DNA from: Erythrobacter sp. BLCC-B19
GTDB lineage: Bacteria; Pseudomonadota; Alphaproteobacteria; Sphingomonadales; Sphingomonadaceae
Length of the DNA stretch: 64,000 nt
Assembly (NCBI RefSeq): GCF_028621955.1
Contig: NZ_CP117516.1
Location: 642,001-706,000, forward strand
Direction: 5' to 3'
Shown here: positions 8,729-16,363 of the stretch, piece by piece
How positions within the stretch are numbered: the stretch's first letter is position 1
Layout: each line of letters opens with the position of its first letter
Notes under the pieces: model-generated
The model's database searches: none
The model's input: the letters and a program-made list of their open reading frames with translations, nothing else
Told to the model about the DNA's origin: nothing
Made by a program: the position numbers and the translations under genes

Positions 8729-10383
8729 TCGGCGGCCTGCGCGGTCAGGCTCGCGGCGATCCGTTCGACCAATGCCATGGCGACGGCGGACTTGGGCATA
8801 TCCTCAAGCGTCTCGATCCCCTCGCCCCGGACGATGGTGACGCGGTTGCGATCCCCGCCCATCACGTCCCCGCTGACATCATTGGCGATGATCCAGTCCG
8901 CGCCCTTGCGCTTGCGCTTGGCCTTGGCGTGGTCGAGCATATCATGCGTTTCAGCCGCAAAGCCGATCACCAGTTCGGGCCGCCGGGGTGCGGCGGCGAC
9001 ATTGGTGAGGATGTCGGGGTTTTCGGTCAGCATCAGCGCCGGCGGGGCATCGCCGCGCTTCTTGATCTTCTCGCCCCGGTATTCCTTGGGCCGCCAGTCG
9101 GCGACCGCCGCGACCATCACCGCGACATCGGCGGGCAGCGCGCGCTTGACCGCATCGGCCATGTCGCGCGCGCTTTCGACGTCGATGCGCGCAACGCCCG
9201 CCGGGGTCTTGAGCGCGACCGGCCCTGCCACCAGCGTCACCCGTGCGCCCAGCGCCGCAGCGGCAGCCGCGATGGCGAAACCCTGCTTGCCCGACGAGCG
9301 GTTGGCGATGTAGCGCACCGGATCGATCGCTTCCCAGGTCGGCCCGGCGGTGACCAGAACGTGCCGTCCGGTCAGCGGGCGATAGCCCTCCGCCACGCCG
9401 AGATCGCTGCCGTCTGCGACTTCGCCGTAATCGGCTTCGATCTCGTCCGGCACAAGCGGCGCTGCGGCGGCGGGTGCGGCCTTGCGCGGGTCGATGAGGT
9501 GATTGAGCGCGCTGGTATCGAGCGGCGGGGCAGCCCCGGCCTTGCCCTTGCGGGCGAGAAGCGGGCCGCCGAAGTCCGGCTTGAATTCAGGCGCGGGCTC
9601 TTCGTCCTCGGGTTCGAACGGGAAATCCTCACCCTCGGGCGGGAGCAGTTCCTCGTATTCGGCCTCGATTTCCTCGTGCGTGCGTTTGGCGGTCGAGCGC
9701 GGGATGATCCGCGCGAGCATCCCGCTGAGCGCACCTTCGGGCAGCGCGGCGCTGGAGTCATCTGCGTCCTCGGGCTCGAGCGCCTCGACCTCGGGCAGCG
9801 CGCGCGGTTCGGGCAGCAGCAGGCCGAAATGCGCCGCGATGGCGCGCCAGATCGCCTCGGGTTCGGGCAGGCGGCCATAGCCGAATTCGCCGCAGGCCAT
9901 CGGGCCTTCATCGGGCTGGAGCACGGTCACCCCCGCCGCTTTCAGCGTGGCGATATTGCGCTGGGTCGCCTCGTGTTCCCACATCCGCACGTTCATCGCG
10001 GGCACGGCCATCACCGGCTTGTCGGTGGCCAGGATCAACGTGGTCGCCAGATCATCGGCTATGCCATTGGCCATCTTGGCGACGAGATCGGCCGTCGCCG
10101 GACAGACCACCACCAGATCGGCTTCGCGGCTGAGCTGGATATGGCCCATCTCGGCCTCGTTCTTGAGATCGAACAGGTTGGTGTAGACCTGGTTTTCCGA
10201 CAGCGCGGCCAAGGCCAGCGGGGTGACGAATTGCTGCCCGCCCTTGGTGACGACGCAGGTCACCTCTCCCCCGCCCTTGCGGATCAGGCGCACCAGCTCG
10301 CAGGCCTTGTAGGCCGCGATCCCGCCGCCGACGACCAGCAGGATGCGCGGGTTCTGCCCATCGCCCCTGTCCTGTTTGCCCAT
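8725..10383 (-). CDS. coaBC: Bifunctional phosphopantothenoylcysteine decarboxylase / phosphopantothenate-cysteine ligase
   Basis: 552-residue coenzyme A biosynthesis enzyme. Residues 12-190 are the flavin-dependent decarboxylase: GGGIAAYK, catalytic His81 (GHIQLS), PAMN at 128-131, and the [10 protein letters not shown] lid with Cys164. From about residue 336 to the end is the ligase: [26 protein letters not shown], then ENPDI and GFAAET near the end. Between them is an unusually long linker of about 145 residues rich in Glu, Asp, Pro and Ala. Most CoaBC proteins are near 400 residues, so this linker accounts for the extra length. The MGKQDRG start was chosen because the upstream in-frame extension is not conserved. 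Confidence 0.95.
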   Translation of the reverse strand: MGKQDRGDGQNPRILLVVGGGIAAYKACELVRLIRKGGGEVTCVVTKGGQQFVTPLALAALSENQVYTNLFDLKNEAEMGHIQLSREADLVVVCPATADLVAKMANGIADDLATTLILATDKPVMAVPAMNVRMWEHEATQRNIATLKAAGVTVLQPDEGPMACGEFGYGRLPEPEAIWRAIAAHFGLLLPEPRALPEVEALEPEDADDSSAALPEGALSGMLARIIPRSTAKRTHEEIEAEYEELLPPEGEDFPFEPEDEEPAPEFKPDFGGPLLARKGKAGAAPPLDTSALNHLIDPRKAAPAAAAPLVPDEIEADYGEVADGSDLGVAEGYRPLTGRHVLVTAGPTWEAIDPVRYIANRSSGKQGFAIAAAAAALGARVTLVAGPVALKTPAGVARIDVESARDMADAVKRALPADVAVMVAAVADWRPKEYRGEKIKKRGDAPPALMLTENPDILTNVAAAPRRPELVIGFAAETHDMLDHAKAKRKRKGADWIIANDVSGDVMGGDRNRVTIVRGEGIETLEDMPKSAVAMALVERIAASLTAQAAE

Positions 10384-10531
10384 AGTGTTACTGCCTCTCA
10401 CGCCTCGCATCCGGGGTGCCAGCCATAATCCAAGCCGCATCCATCGCAAAGCTTGGTTAAGTTTGCCTTAGAGCGGGCGAAAACCGTGTCATTTGCGCGA
10501 AGCGTCGCCCGGTTGGCGCCGAGCCTCGACC
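10384..10531. other. Intergenic region upstream of coaBC
   Basis: 148 bases between the coaBC start and the stop of the upstream membrane protein gene on the same strand. It probably holds a coaBC promoter, but I could not define one. Confidence 0.4.
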
Positions 10532-11032
10532 TTACGACGCGTTACGGCAAATCCCGATACATTTCTCGTGGCCCTGTTGGCCATCCGTGAAAGGCTGCGG
10601 CCAAAAGATGATCGTGATAACCAACAGGGCAATCCACATGAGGCTTGTGGTCAAACAAATGATACGGGGCGGCCGTCGCCCAAGCTTTGAACCATAACCA
10701 ACTGAGAAAGGCGGGGGAAACCGGGACTGGTTGAGATTGTGGATGTTCCAATGAAACTTCAGGTCATCGGACTTTAGCTCAGCCGCCTTGACGCCGTGCC
10801 ATGTGGCAAGAGTCACAGAAAGGCCCGCAAGGCAGATGATGATTTCCAACGCAATTCGTGCAGGATTGAGGTCTTCAGCAACGACCAGAGCGAAAGCCGC
10901 CATCATGAACCCTTGAAAGGTCAGGTTCCAGCTCATGCGATTTGACCGCAGGTTCTGTTCCACAGCGATCTGATCGGCGACCGCCTGGGCAATCTTGAAC
11001 TTGTCCACGACCGTTCGTTCGTCAGATGACAT
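10532..11032 (-). CDS. Small membrane protein of unknown function, probably acquired
   Basis: 166 residues. A charged N-terminus with VEQNLRSNRMSWNLTFQGF precedes three likely membrane helices, at about residues 36-53, 61-78 and 124-144. Two tryptophan/histidine-containing stretches (LKFHWNIHNLNQSRFP) sit between helices two and three. I cannot assign a family with confidence. Base composition is visibly lower in G+C than its neighbours, and it sits inside the otherwise conserved ubiB-coaBC neighbourhood, both of which suggest acquisition. It is 27 bases from the next membrane protein gene on the same strand. Confidence 0.6.
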   Translation of the reverse strand: MSSDERTVVDKFKIAQAVADQIAVEQNLRSNRMSWNLTFQGFMMAAFALVVAEDLNPARIALEIIICLAGLSVTLATWHGVKAAELKSDDLKFHWNIHNLNQSRFPPPFSVGYGSKLGRRPPRIICLTTSLMWIALLVITIIFWPQPFTDGQQGHEKCIGICRNAS

Positions 11033-11059
11033 ACCTCCCCCCTCTTTCGTATCCTCAGT

Positions 11060-12229
11060 TTACGAGGACAAAGGCACCTTACCCGCAGCTCGTGCCACCA
11101 GCTCCCCGATCCCGCGCGGGGCAAAGGCCATGCCGATTCCGTAGGCAGGCAGCACCAGCTGCGTCCAGTAGAAGTTCTCGGGGCGCGCGAACAGCGCGGT
11201 CATGGTGAACATCCCGCCGCACCACAGCAGCGCGAACAGACCCAGCCGCCCGCCGATTGCCGCCCAGCCGACCAGCGGCAGGATCGCCAGCGGCGCGGCA
11301 AGGCTCAAGGGCAGCAGCAGCAGCCCCGTCAGCCGCGCCAGCGCCATCAGCGGCAGGCCGTATCCGATCATCGCATCCCACCCCTGCGATGCAGGATCAC
11401 CCGGTAGCCGCCCGGCCTCGACCGCCAGCGCATGAAGCGCCATCCCGCCCGCAAACAGCACCAGCAGCCCAGCGATCCCCGCCGCCTCGCGCCAGCGCTG
11501 GCCGGCCAGTGCAAAGACCAGCCACAGCATGACAAAGGGCACCGCCAGCTCGCGCACGGCCAGAGCAGCGGCAGCCGCGAGCAGCGCCGGCCACCAGCGC
11601 TCGGGCCGGTAGAGCAGCAGCGCCAGGGTCAGCCACAGTCCCGCCCACAATTCGTGGATCAGCCCTGCACTCGGCACGATCACCGCCGCCCCGCCAAGCA
11701 TCAGCACCAGCAGGGCAGCGAGCCGTTCGGGCACGGCAACCTGCCCCGTCAGACGGCTATTGGCAGCCCACAGACAGGCGAGCACCAGTCCCATCTCGAG
11801 ATAGCGAACGCCGCCCACGCCGATCAGCGCCTGAAGCCAGGCCAGCGTCGGCTGGCGCACGGCAACGAAGGGCCGCGTCGGGTAATTGCTCGACCGCTGC
11901 TCGTCCATCGCGGCAGCATAGTAGCCCTCGCCCGCCGCGACCCGCGCGGCAATGCGGTCGTAGAGGGCAAGGTCGCCTTTGCCCTTGTCGGCGGATTTGG
12001 GCTTGGTCGCGGCAGTCGCAGATGCGGTCTTCGCGTCCGCCTGTGCCTTGGCGGCGATCCGCCCGCGCTCGGCCGCATCGACCGCGTTGGCCGCCGAAAC
12101 GCTCCACACCATCGCCGCGGCGAGCAGCACCAGCACCAGCCCCGCCGCCCAGCGCGGCAGATGCGCCAAGGGGCGGCCGAGCGCCTCCCAACGATCAAGC
12201 AGGGTCATGGGCCCGGCTGGCCGGGTCAT
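11060..12229 (-). CDS. Polytopic inner-membrane protein, possibly GT-C-like
   Basis: 389 residues with about ten hydrophobic segments. An N-terminal helix (residues 27-45) is followed by a soluble, lysine/alanine-rich region. A conserved-looking stretch GEGYYAAAMDEQRSSNYPTRPFVAVRQPTLAW follows near residues 100-130, then a run of helices. The single periplasmic region followed by many helices resembles GT-C-type sugar transferases using lipid carriers, but no catalytic motif is clear, so this is a guess. Its start overlaps the ubiB stop as ATGA, giving translational coupling. An alternative ATG lies seven codons later. Confidence 0.6.
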   Translation of the reverse strand: MTRPAGPMTLLDRWEALGRPLAHLPRWAAGLVLVLLAAAMVWSVSAANAVDAAERGRIAAKAQADAKTASATAATKPKSADKGKGDLALYDRIAARVAAGEGYYAAAMDEQRSSNYPTRPFVAVRQPTLAWLQALIGVGGVRYLEMGLVLACLWAANSRLTGQVAVPERLAALLVLMLGGAAVIVPSAGLIHELWAGLWLTLALLLYRPERWWPALLAAAAALAVRELAVPFVMLWLVFALAGQRWREAAGIAGLLVLFAGGMALHALAVEAGRLPGDPASQGWDAMIGYGLPLMALARLTGLLLLPLSLAAPLAILPLVGWAAIGGRLGLFALLWCGGMFTMTALFARPENFYWTQLVLPAYGIGMAFAPRGIGELVARAAGKVPLSS

Positions 12230-13782
12230 CCGATCCAGCCGAGCGCCAGCGCGCCCCAGACCGCACCCCCGCCCAGCAGCGTGGCGACCAGATAGCCCAG
12301 CCAGCCGCGGCCCTCGCGCTTGTCGGTCAGCAGCGGGATGTCCGGCAGCGGCGGCGGTTCGGGCGCGCCGCCCTTGGGCGGGAACATTTCTTCGACGCGG
12401 CGGATCAGGCCCGGCAGGCGCAGCAGGGTTTCGGCATCCTGCTTCAGCCGGTCGGCGAGGGCCGCCTCCGGCCCCAGCTCGTCACGGATCCACGAGCGGA
12501 CATAGGGCGCGGCGGTATCCCACATATTGATGTCGGGGTTGAGCTGGGTGGCGATGCCTTCGACCATCACCATCGTCTTCTGCAGCAGCAGCAGGTGCGG
12601 CTGGGTCTGCATATCGAAATCGCGGGTGATGGCGAACAGCCCGTCAAGCATCTGGCCGACGCTCAATTCCTTCACCGGCTTGCCGCGCATCGGCTCACCC
12701 ACGGCGCGCAGCGCGGTCGCGAATTCGCCGACCGAATGGTAACTCGGCACATATTGCGCCTCGAAATGGATTTCGGCGACGCGCTGGTAATTGCCGGTGG
12801 TCAGCCCATAGAGGATTTCCGCCAGCCACTGCCGCGCGCGCCGGTCGATCCGGCCCATGATCCCGAAATCGATCGCGACGATGGTGCCGTCGTCCTCCAC
12901 GAACAGGTTGCCCTGGTGCATATCGGCATGGAAGAACCCGGCGCTGATCGCTTGCGTCAGAAAGCTGATGACCAGCTTTTCCGAGATCGCCGCCAGATCA
13001 TGTCCGCGCGCGCGCAATTCGTCGACGCGGCTGATCTTGATCCCGTCGATCCACTCGATCGTCATCACCCGGCCATTGGTGCGATCCCAGTCGACATTGG
13101 GGATGCGGTAGCCGGGGACGCCTGCCATCTGCTCGGCGAGTTCGGAGGCCGAAGCCGCCTCGCGCCGCAGGTCGAGTTCCGAATTGGTCCAGCGCTTGAA
13201 GTTGGCGATGGTGAGGCGCGGGCGCAGGCGCGCGGCCTCTCCGCCCATCGCCTCGACATGGGCGGCGGCCCATTCATAGGTCTGGATATCGCGCGCGAAC
13301 TTCTCGCGGATGCCGGGGCGCAGCACCTTGATCGCGACCTTGCGGCCATCGGTGGTGACACCCTTGTGCACCTGAGCGATGCTGGCTGCGCCGACCGGCT
13401 CAGGATCGATCTCGGCAAAAAGCGCTTCAAGCGGCTGGCCGAAACTGCTCTCGATCGCGGCCCTGATCTGCGCGAAGGGCACCGGGGGGAGGCTGTCCTG
13501 AAGGCTCAAGAGATTGTTCGCCGCTTCCTCGCCGACCAGATCGGGGCGGGTGGCGAGGCTTTGCCCCAGCTTGATCGCCGCCGGACCGATGGCGCGGAAG
13601 GCGCCCGCGTAGTCGGGCTTGCCGCGCTTGCCCGTCAGCGTCGCCAGCCGCGCGAGCCGCACAAGGCTGCGCACCGGCGCGGGCGCATTGGGATCATTCT
13701 CGATCCCCACCAGCGCGCGCCGCCGGGCAAGCGTGACGCCCCAGCGCGCAAGGCGGGAGAGGTGGACAACGGAAGAGGTCAC
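12226..13782 (-). CDS. ubiB: Ubiquinone biosynthesis atypical kinase UbiB (AarF/ABC1)
   Basis: 518-residue membrane-associated ADCK-family protein needed for ubiquinone synthesis. Family marks are AIGPAAIKLGQSLATRPDLVG (the KxGQ motif) near residues 65-85, the nucleotide-binding VAIKVLRPGI, FFHADMHQGNLFV and AIDFGIMGRID. The C-terminal tail has one or two hydrophobic helices (YLVATLLGGGAVWGALALG) that would anchor it to the inner membrane. The GTG start lies four bases after the ubiE stop and gives the usual N-terminus (VVHLSRLARWG). It acts in the same pathway as ubiE. Confidence 0.95.
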   Translation of the reverse strand: MTSSVVHLSRLARWGVTLARRRALVGIENDPNAPAPVRSLVRLARLATLTGKRGKPDYAGAFRAIGPAAIKLGQSLATRPDLVGEEAANNLLSLQDSLPPVPFAQIRAAIESSFGQPLEALFAEIDPEPVGAASIAQVHKGVTTDGRKVAIKVLRPGIREKFARDIQTYEWAAAHVEAMGGEAARLRPRLTIANFKRWTNSELDLRREAASASELAEQMAGVPGYRIPNVDWDRTNGRVMTIEWIDGIKISRVDELRARGHDLAAISEKLVISFLTQAISAGFFHADMHQGNLFVEDDGTIVAIDFGIMGRIDRRARQWLAEILYGLTTGNYQRVAEIHFEAQYVPSYHSVGEFATALRAVGEPMRGKPVKELSVGQMLDGLFAITRDFDMQTQPHLLLLQKTMVMVEGIATQLNPDINMWDTAAPYVRSWIRDELGPEAALADRLKQDAETLLRLPGLIRRVEEMFPPKGGAPEPPPLPDIPLLTDKREGRGWLGYLVATLLGGGAVWGALALGWIG

Positions 13783-13786
13783 TGGA

Positions 13787-14542
13787 TCAGATCTTCCACC
13801 CCGAATGGATCGCCACCGCGCCGCCAAGGATGATCTCGGCCTTGGTGTTCACGAACCCGGCCGCGCGGATCATGCTCTCGAACTCGGGGGCGCGCGGGAA
13901 CTTGCGGATCGATTCGGCGAGATAGCGATAGCTGTCCGCATCGCCCGCAATCGCCTGTCCCATGCGCGGCATGATGTGGAGCGAATAGAAGTCATAGATC
14001 TCGCGGAAGCCCGACCAGTCGGTGACCGAGAATTCCATGCAGAAGAACCGCCCGCCGGGCCGCAGCACGCGGTAGGCTTCGGCCAGCGCCTTGTCCTTGA
14101 AGGTGACGTTCCGGATACCGAAGACGATGGTGTAGGCATCGAAGGTGTTGGACGCGAAGCTGACGGCTTCCGCGTTCTGGTGCGAGAAGACGAGGCTGCC
14201 CGCCCCTTCCGCCTCGTCGCGCTCCATCGCGCGTTCCGCGCCGACATCGAGCATATCCTGATTGATGTCGGCGACGGTGATGTTCGCCCCGCGATCCGCC
14301 ATGCGGAAGGCGATGTCGCCGGTGCCGCCCGCCATGTCGAGAATGTTCTCGCCCGGCTGCGGCTTCACGCGCCGCACGAAGCGATCCTTCCAGCCGCGAT
14401 GCATACCGAAGCTCATCGCGTCGTTCATGATGTCGTATTTCTTCGCGACGCTGGAGAAAACCTCGCCCACACGGCGGGTCTTTTCCTCGGGCGAGACATT
14501 TTCGAAGCCGAAGGAGACGGTATCGTCGGTGCTTTGTGTCAT
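13787..14542 (-). CDS. ubiE: Ubiquinone/menaquinone biosynthesis C-methyltransferase UbiE
   Basis: 251-residue SAM-dependent C-methyltransferase of ubiquinone synthesis. Signatures are FSSVAKKYDIMNDAMSFGMHRGWKD near residues 29-53, the SAM-binding ILDMAGGTGDIAFRMAD, YTIVFGIRNVT and the closing GGAVAIHSGWKI. The start at MTQSTD gives the normal family length, while an upstream in-frame extension is not conserved. It forms an operon with ubiB and is divergent from mutM, as in many alphaproteobacteria. Confidence 0.97.
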   Translation of the reverse strand: MTQSTDDTVSFGFENVSPEEKTRRVGEVFSSVAKKYDIMNDAMSFGMHRGWKDRFVRRVKPQPGENILDMAGGTGDIAFRMADRGANITVADINQDMLDVGAERAMERDEAEGAGSLVFSHQNAEAVSFASNTFDAYTIVFGIRNVTFKDKALAEAYRVLRPGGRFFCMEFSVTDWSGFREIYDFYSLHIMPRMGQAIAGDADSYRYLAESIRKFPRAPEFESMIRAAGFVNTKAEIILGGAVAIHSGWKI

Positions 14543-14613
14543 GCGGCGTTCCCTAGAGGGAATTGAGCCGGGCGCAAAGGGTGTTACAGGGTGCGCCATG
14601 TGCGAAGATTGCA

Positions 14614-15429
14614 ATGCCTGAGCTGCCCGAGGTCGAGACAACGGTCAGGGGTCTGGCCGCCTTCCTTGAGGGCGAGCGGATCACGCGCGTCCAGCTGAAC
14701 CGAGCCGACCTGCGCCGCCCCTTCCCGGCCGATCTGGTGCAGGTGATGACCGGGGCGACCGTGATGTCGCTGTCCCGGCGGGCCAAATATGGCCTGATGC
14801 ACCTCGATCGCGGGGCAACGATGATCTTCCACCTCGGCATGAGCGGGCGCTGGCGGATCGATCCCGAAAGCGCCGACACCCACGATCACCTGCTGCTGGA
14901 GACCGCCAGCCACCGCTTCGCCCTGTGCGATCCGCGCCGCTTCGGCTCGGTCGATCTGGTCGAGACGGGCGGGCTTGAGGCATGGCCGCAATTCGCCGCG
15001 CTCGGGCCGGAGCCGCTGGGGCCGGGGCTCAGCGCGGGCCACCTCAAGGCCGCGCTTAAGGCCAAGACGCAATCCATCAAGCTGTGCCTGCTCGACCAGC
15101 GGATCGTGGCGGGCTTGGGCAATATCTATGTCTGCGAGGCGCTGTGGCGCGCCGGGATCCGCCCGACCAAGCCTGCGGGCAAGGTGACAGGGGCGCAGCT
15201 TGCGCGCCTCGTCCCGGCGATTGTCGATGTGCTCGAAGCCTCGATCCGCGACGGCGGCTCGACCTTGCGCGACTATGCCCGGCCCGATGGCGAGCTGGGC
15301 TATTTCGCCAGCTCCTTCGACGTCTACGGGCGCGAAGGCGAGGCCTGCCGGCGCGACGATGGCGGGGTGATCCAGCGCATCGCGCAAGGCGGACGCAGCA
15401 CCTGGTTCTGCCCCATCTGCCAGAAGTAG
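14614..15429 (+). CDS. mutM: Formamidopyrimidine-DNA glycosylase (Fpg/MutM)
   Basis: 271-residue base-excision repair enzyme removing 8-oxoguanine and formamidopyrimidines. The start is fixed by the invariant PELPEVET N-terminus, in which Pro2 is the catalytic amine and Glu3 assists. GLGNIYVCEALWRAGI with the helix-two-turn-helix follows near residues 165-180. The C-terminal zinc finger is intact (YGREGEACRR ... FCPICQK). It is divergent from ubiE. Confidence 0.97.
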   Translation: MPELPEVETTVRGLAAFLEGERITRVQLNRADLRRPFPADLVQVMTGATVMSLSRRAKYGLMHLDRGATMIFHLGMSGRWRIDPESADTHDHLLLETASHRFALCDPRRFGSVDLVETGGLEAWPQFAALGPEPLGPGLSAGHLKAALKAKTQSIKLCLLDQRIVAGLGNIYVCEALWRAGIRPTKPAGKVTGAQLARLVPAIVDVLEASIRDGGSTLRDYARPDGELGYFASSFDVYGREGEACRRDDGGVIQRIAQGGRSTWFCPICQK

Positions 15430-15439
15430 GCGAGAATCG

Positions 15440-15468
15440 TTGACCTCAAGCGCCATTCTGACTAAGGG
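15440..15468 (+). promoter_or_regulatory. Possible rpsT promoter
   Basis: TTGACC and TAAGGG are separated by 17 bases, just after mutM and about 113 bases ahead of rpsT. The -35 is good and the -10 is poor, so this is a tentative call. Confidence 0.35.
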
Positions 15469-15580
15469 CGCTGCTTTCCGGCGGTTGGGCCATGCGTCCG
15501 CTCGCCCTTTTTCGAGCAACCGCCACCTCATTTCCCGGTCGTCGCAAGCGGCCTGAACCAAACGCGAGACAGACACGAAC

Positions 15581-15841
15581 ATGGCCAATACGCCGCAAGC
15601 CAAGAAGCGCATCCTCCGCAACGCCAACCGCGCCGCCATCAACGGCGCGCGCATCAGCCGCATCCGCAGCTTCATCAAGAAGGTCGAAGCCGCCTGCGAA
15701 GCCGGCGACAAGGAAGCCGCTGCCGCTGCGCTCAAGGCGGCCCAGCCGGAAATGGCCCGCGGCGTTGCGCGCGGCGTGCTGCACAAGAACACCGTGGCCC
15801 GCAAGATGTCGCGCCTGACTCGCCGAGTCGCCACGCTCTGA
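15581..15841 (+). CDS. rpsT: 30S ribosomal protein S20
   Basis: 86-residue ribosomal protein binding the 5' domain of 16S rRNA. The sequence starts [18 protein letters not shown] and ends [18 protein letters not shown], matching S20 throughout. It lies upstream of dnaA, a common alphaproteobacterial neighbourhood, and is followed by a strong terminator. Confidence 0.97.
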   Translation: MANTPQAKKRILRNANRAAINGARISRIRSFIKKVEAACEAGDKEAAAAALKAAQPEMARGVARGVLHKNTVARKMSRLTRRVATL

Positions 15842-15909
15842 ACCGAATCGCTGCACCCCGGATCACCACATACTGCGTGTGATTACGGGTTGCCGAGGCC
15901 GGAAATCCC

Positions 15910-15948
15910 AAACGGGCCGCGCTGAACAGGCGCGGCCCGTTTCGTTTG
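15910..15948 (+). terminator. Rho-independent terminator of rpsT
   Basis: A perfect 12-bp stem (AAACGGGCCGCG with CGCGGCCCGTTT) around a 9-base loop, followed by CGTTTG. It isolates rpsT from dnaA. Confidence 0.85.
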
Positions 15949-15968
15949 TGACACTTGCGACAGGCCTA

Positions 15969-15977
15969 TCATCCACA
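15969..15977 (+). promoter_or_regulatory. DnaA-box-like site upstream of dnaA
   Basis: TCATCCACA differs from the consensus TTATCCACA at one position. It could serve autoregulation of dnaA. Confidence 0.45.
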
Positions 15978-16193
15978 AACGTCAGGATTCCTCGCGATTC
16001 GCATGGTGAATGGCAGGTTTATTCAGCAAAATCATAGACTTCAACGCAAGTCTGCGGGCCTGCCGCGAGTCAACAGGATTATTTCACTTTTTTTAAAAGT
16101 CCGCGCTTGCGCAAAGCGGCGCAGCGTTCTTTACAGAACCTCCATCCGGCGCGGGACAGTCCGGGTGCTTTTACAAACTGACCGACAGGGGGG

Positions 16194-16218
16194 TTCCCGG
16201 AATTTCTGATTCCGGGAA
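16194..16218 (+). promoter_or_regulatory. Strong hairpin in the dnaA upstream region
   Basis: A 10-bp perfect stem (TTCCCGGAAT with ATTCCGGGAA) closes a 5-base loop about 145 bases before dnaA. No T-run follows, so it is not a standard terminator. A GANTC site falls at the loop/stem junction. It may act as a leader structure or as an operator. Confidence 0.6.
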
Positions 16219-16363
16219 GTGGAAAGGCAGTGCCTGTCGCAATGGGATGAAATAGTGTCGGCGGATCTGGGAGGGTCCAGCCGGCCGCGCGTGAATTGGG
16301 GATGAGCTTGTGCACAGGACTGACAAGGCGCGGACGAGTGGCCGCCATGCCGATGAGCATTTG

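Larger units (their letters stand above)
15949..16363. promoter_or_regulatory. dnaA upstream control region (with 15842-15948, a 520-base gap between rpsT and dnaA)
   Basis: This stretch is AT-richer than its surroundings. It holds a DnaA-box-like TCATCCACA (15969), four GANTC sites (15986, 15996, 16067, 16208), an AT-rich inverted repeat ACTTTTTTTAAAAGT (16086-16100) and a perfect hairpin (16194-16218). It also contains a 20-codon open frame ending in TGATG over the dnaA start. I could not fix a promoter. It could contribute to origin function, but this is unproven: many alphaproteobacterial origins lie elsewhere. Confidence 0.55.

Noticed and set aside
10532..11032. Integrated phage or defence island around the low-G+C gene
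   Set aside because: Only one gene differs visibly in composition. There is no integrase, attachment repeat or nuclease nearby.
16310..16363. In-frame GTG extension of dnaA (18 codons)
   Set aside because: The additional residues do not look like DnaA domain I, which starts near the ATG used. It cannot be excluded.
15949..16363. A definite replication origin next to dnaA
   Set aside because: Only one imperfect DnaA box is visible. No box cluster or clear unwinding element with DnaA trios was found, and many alphaproteobacterial origins are elsewhere. Strand-skew could not be computed.
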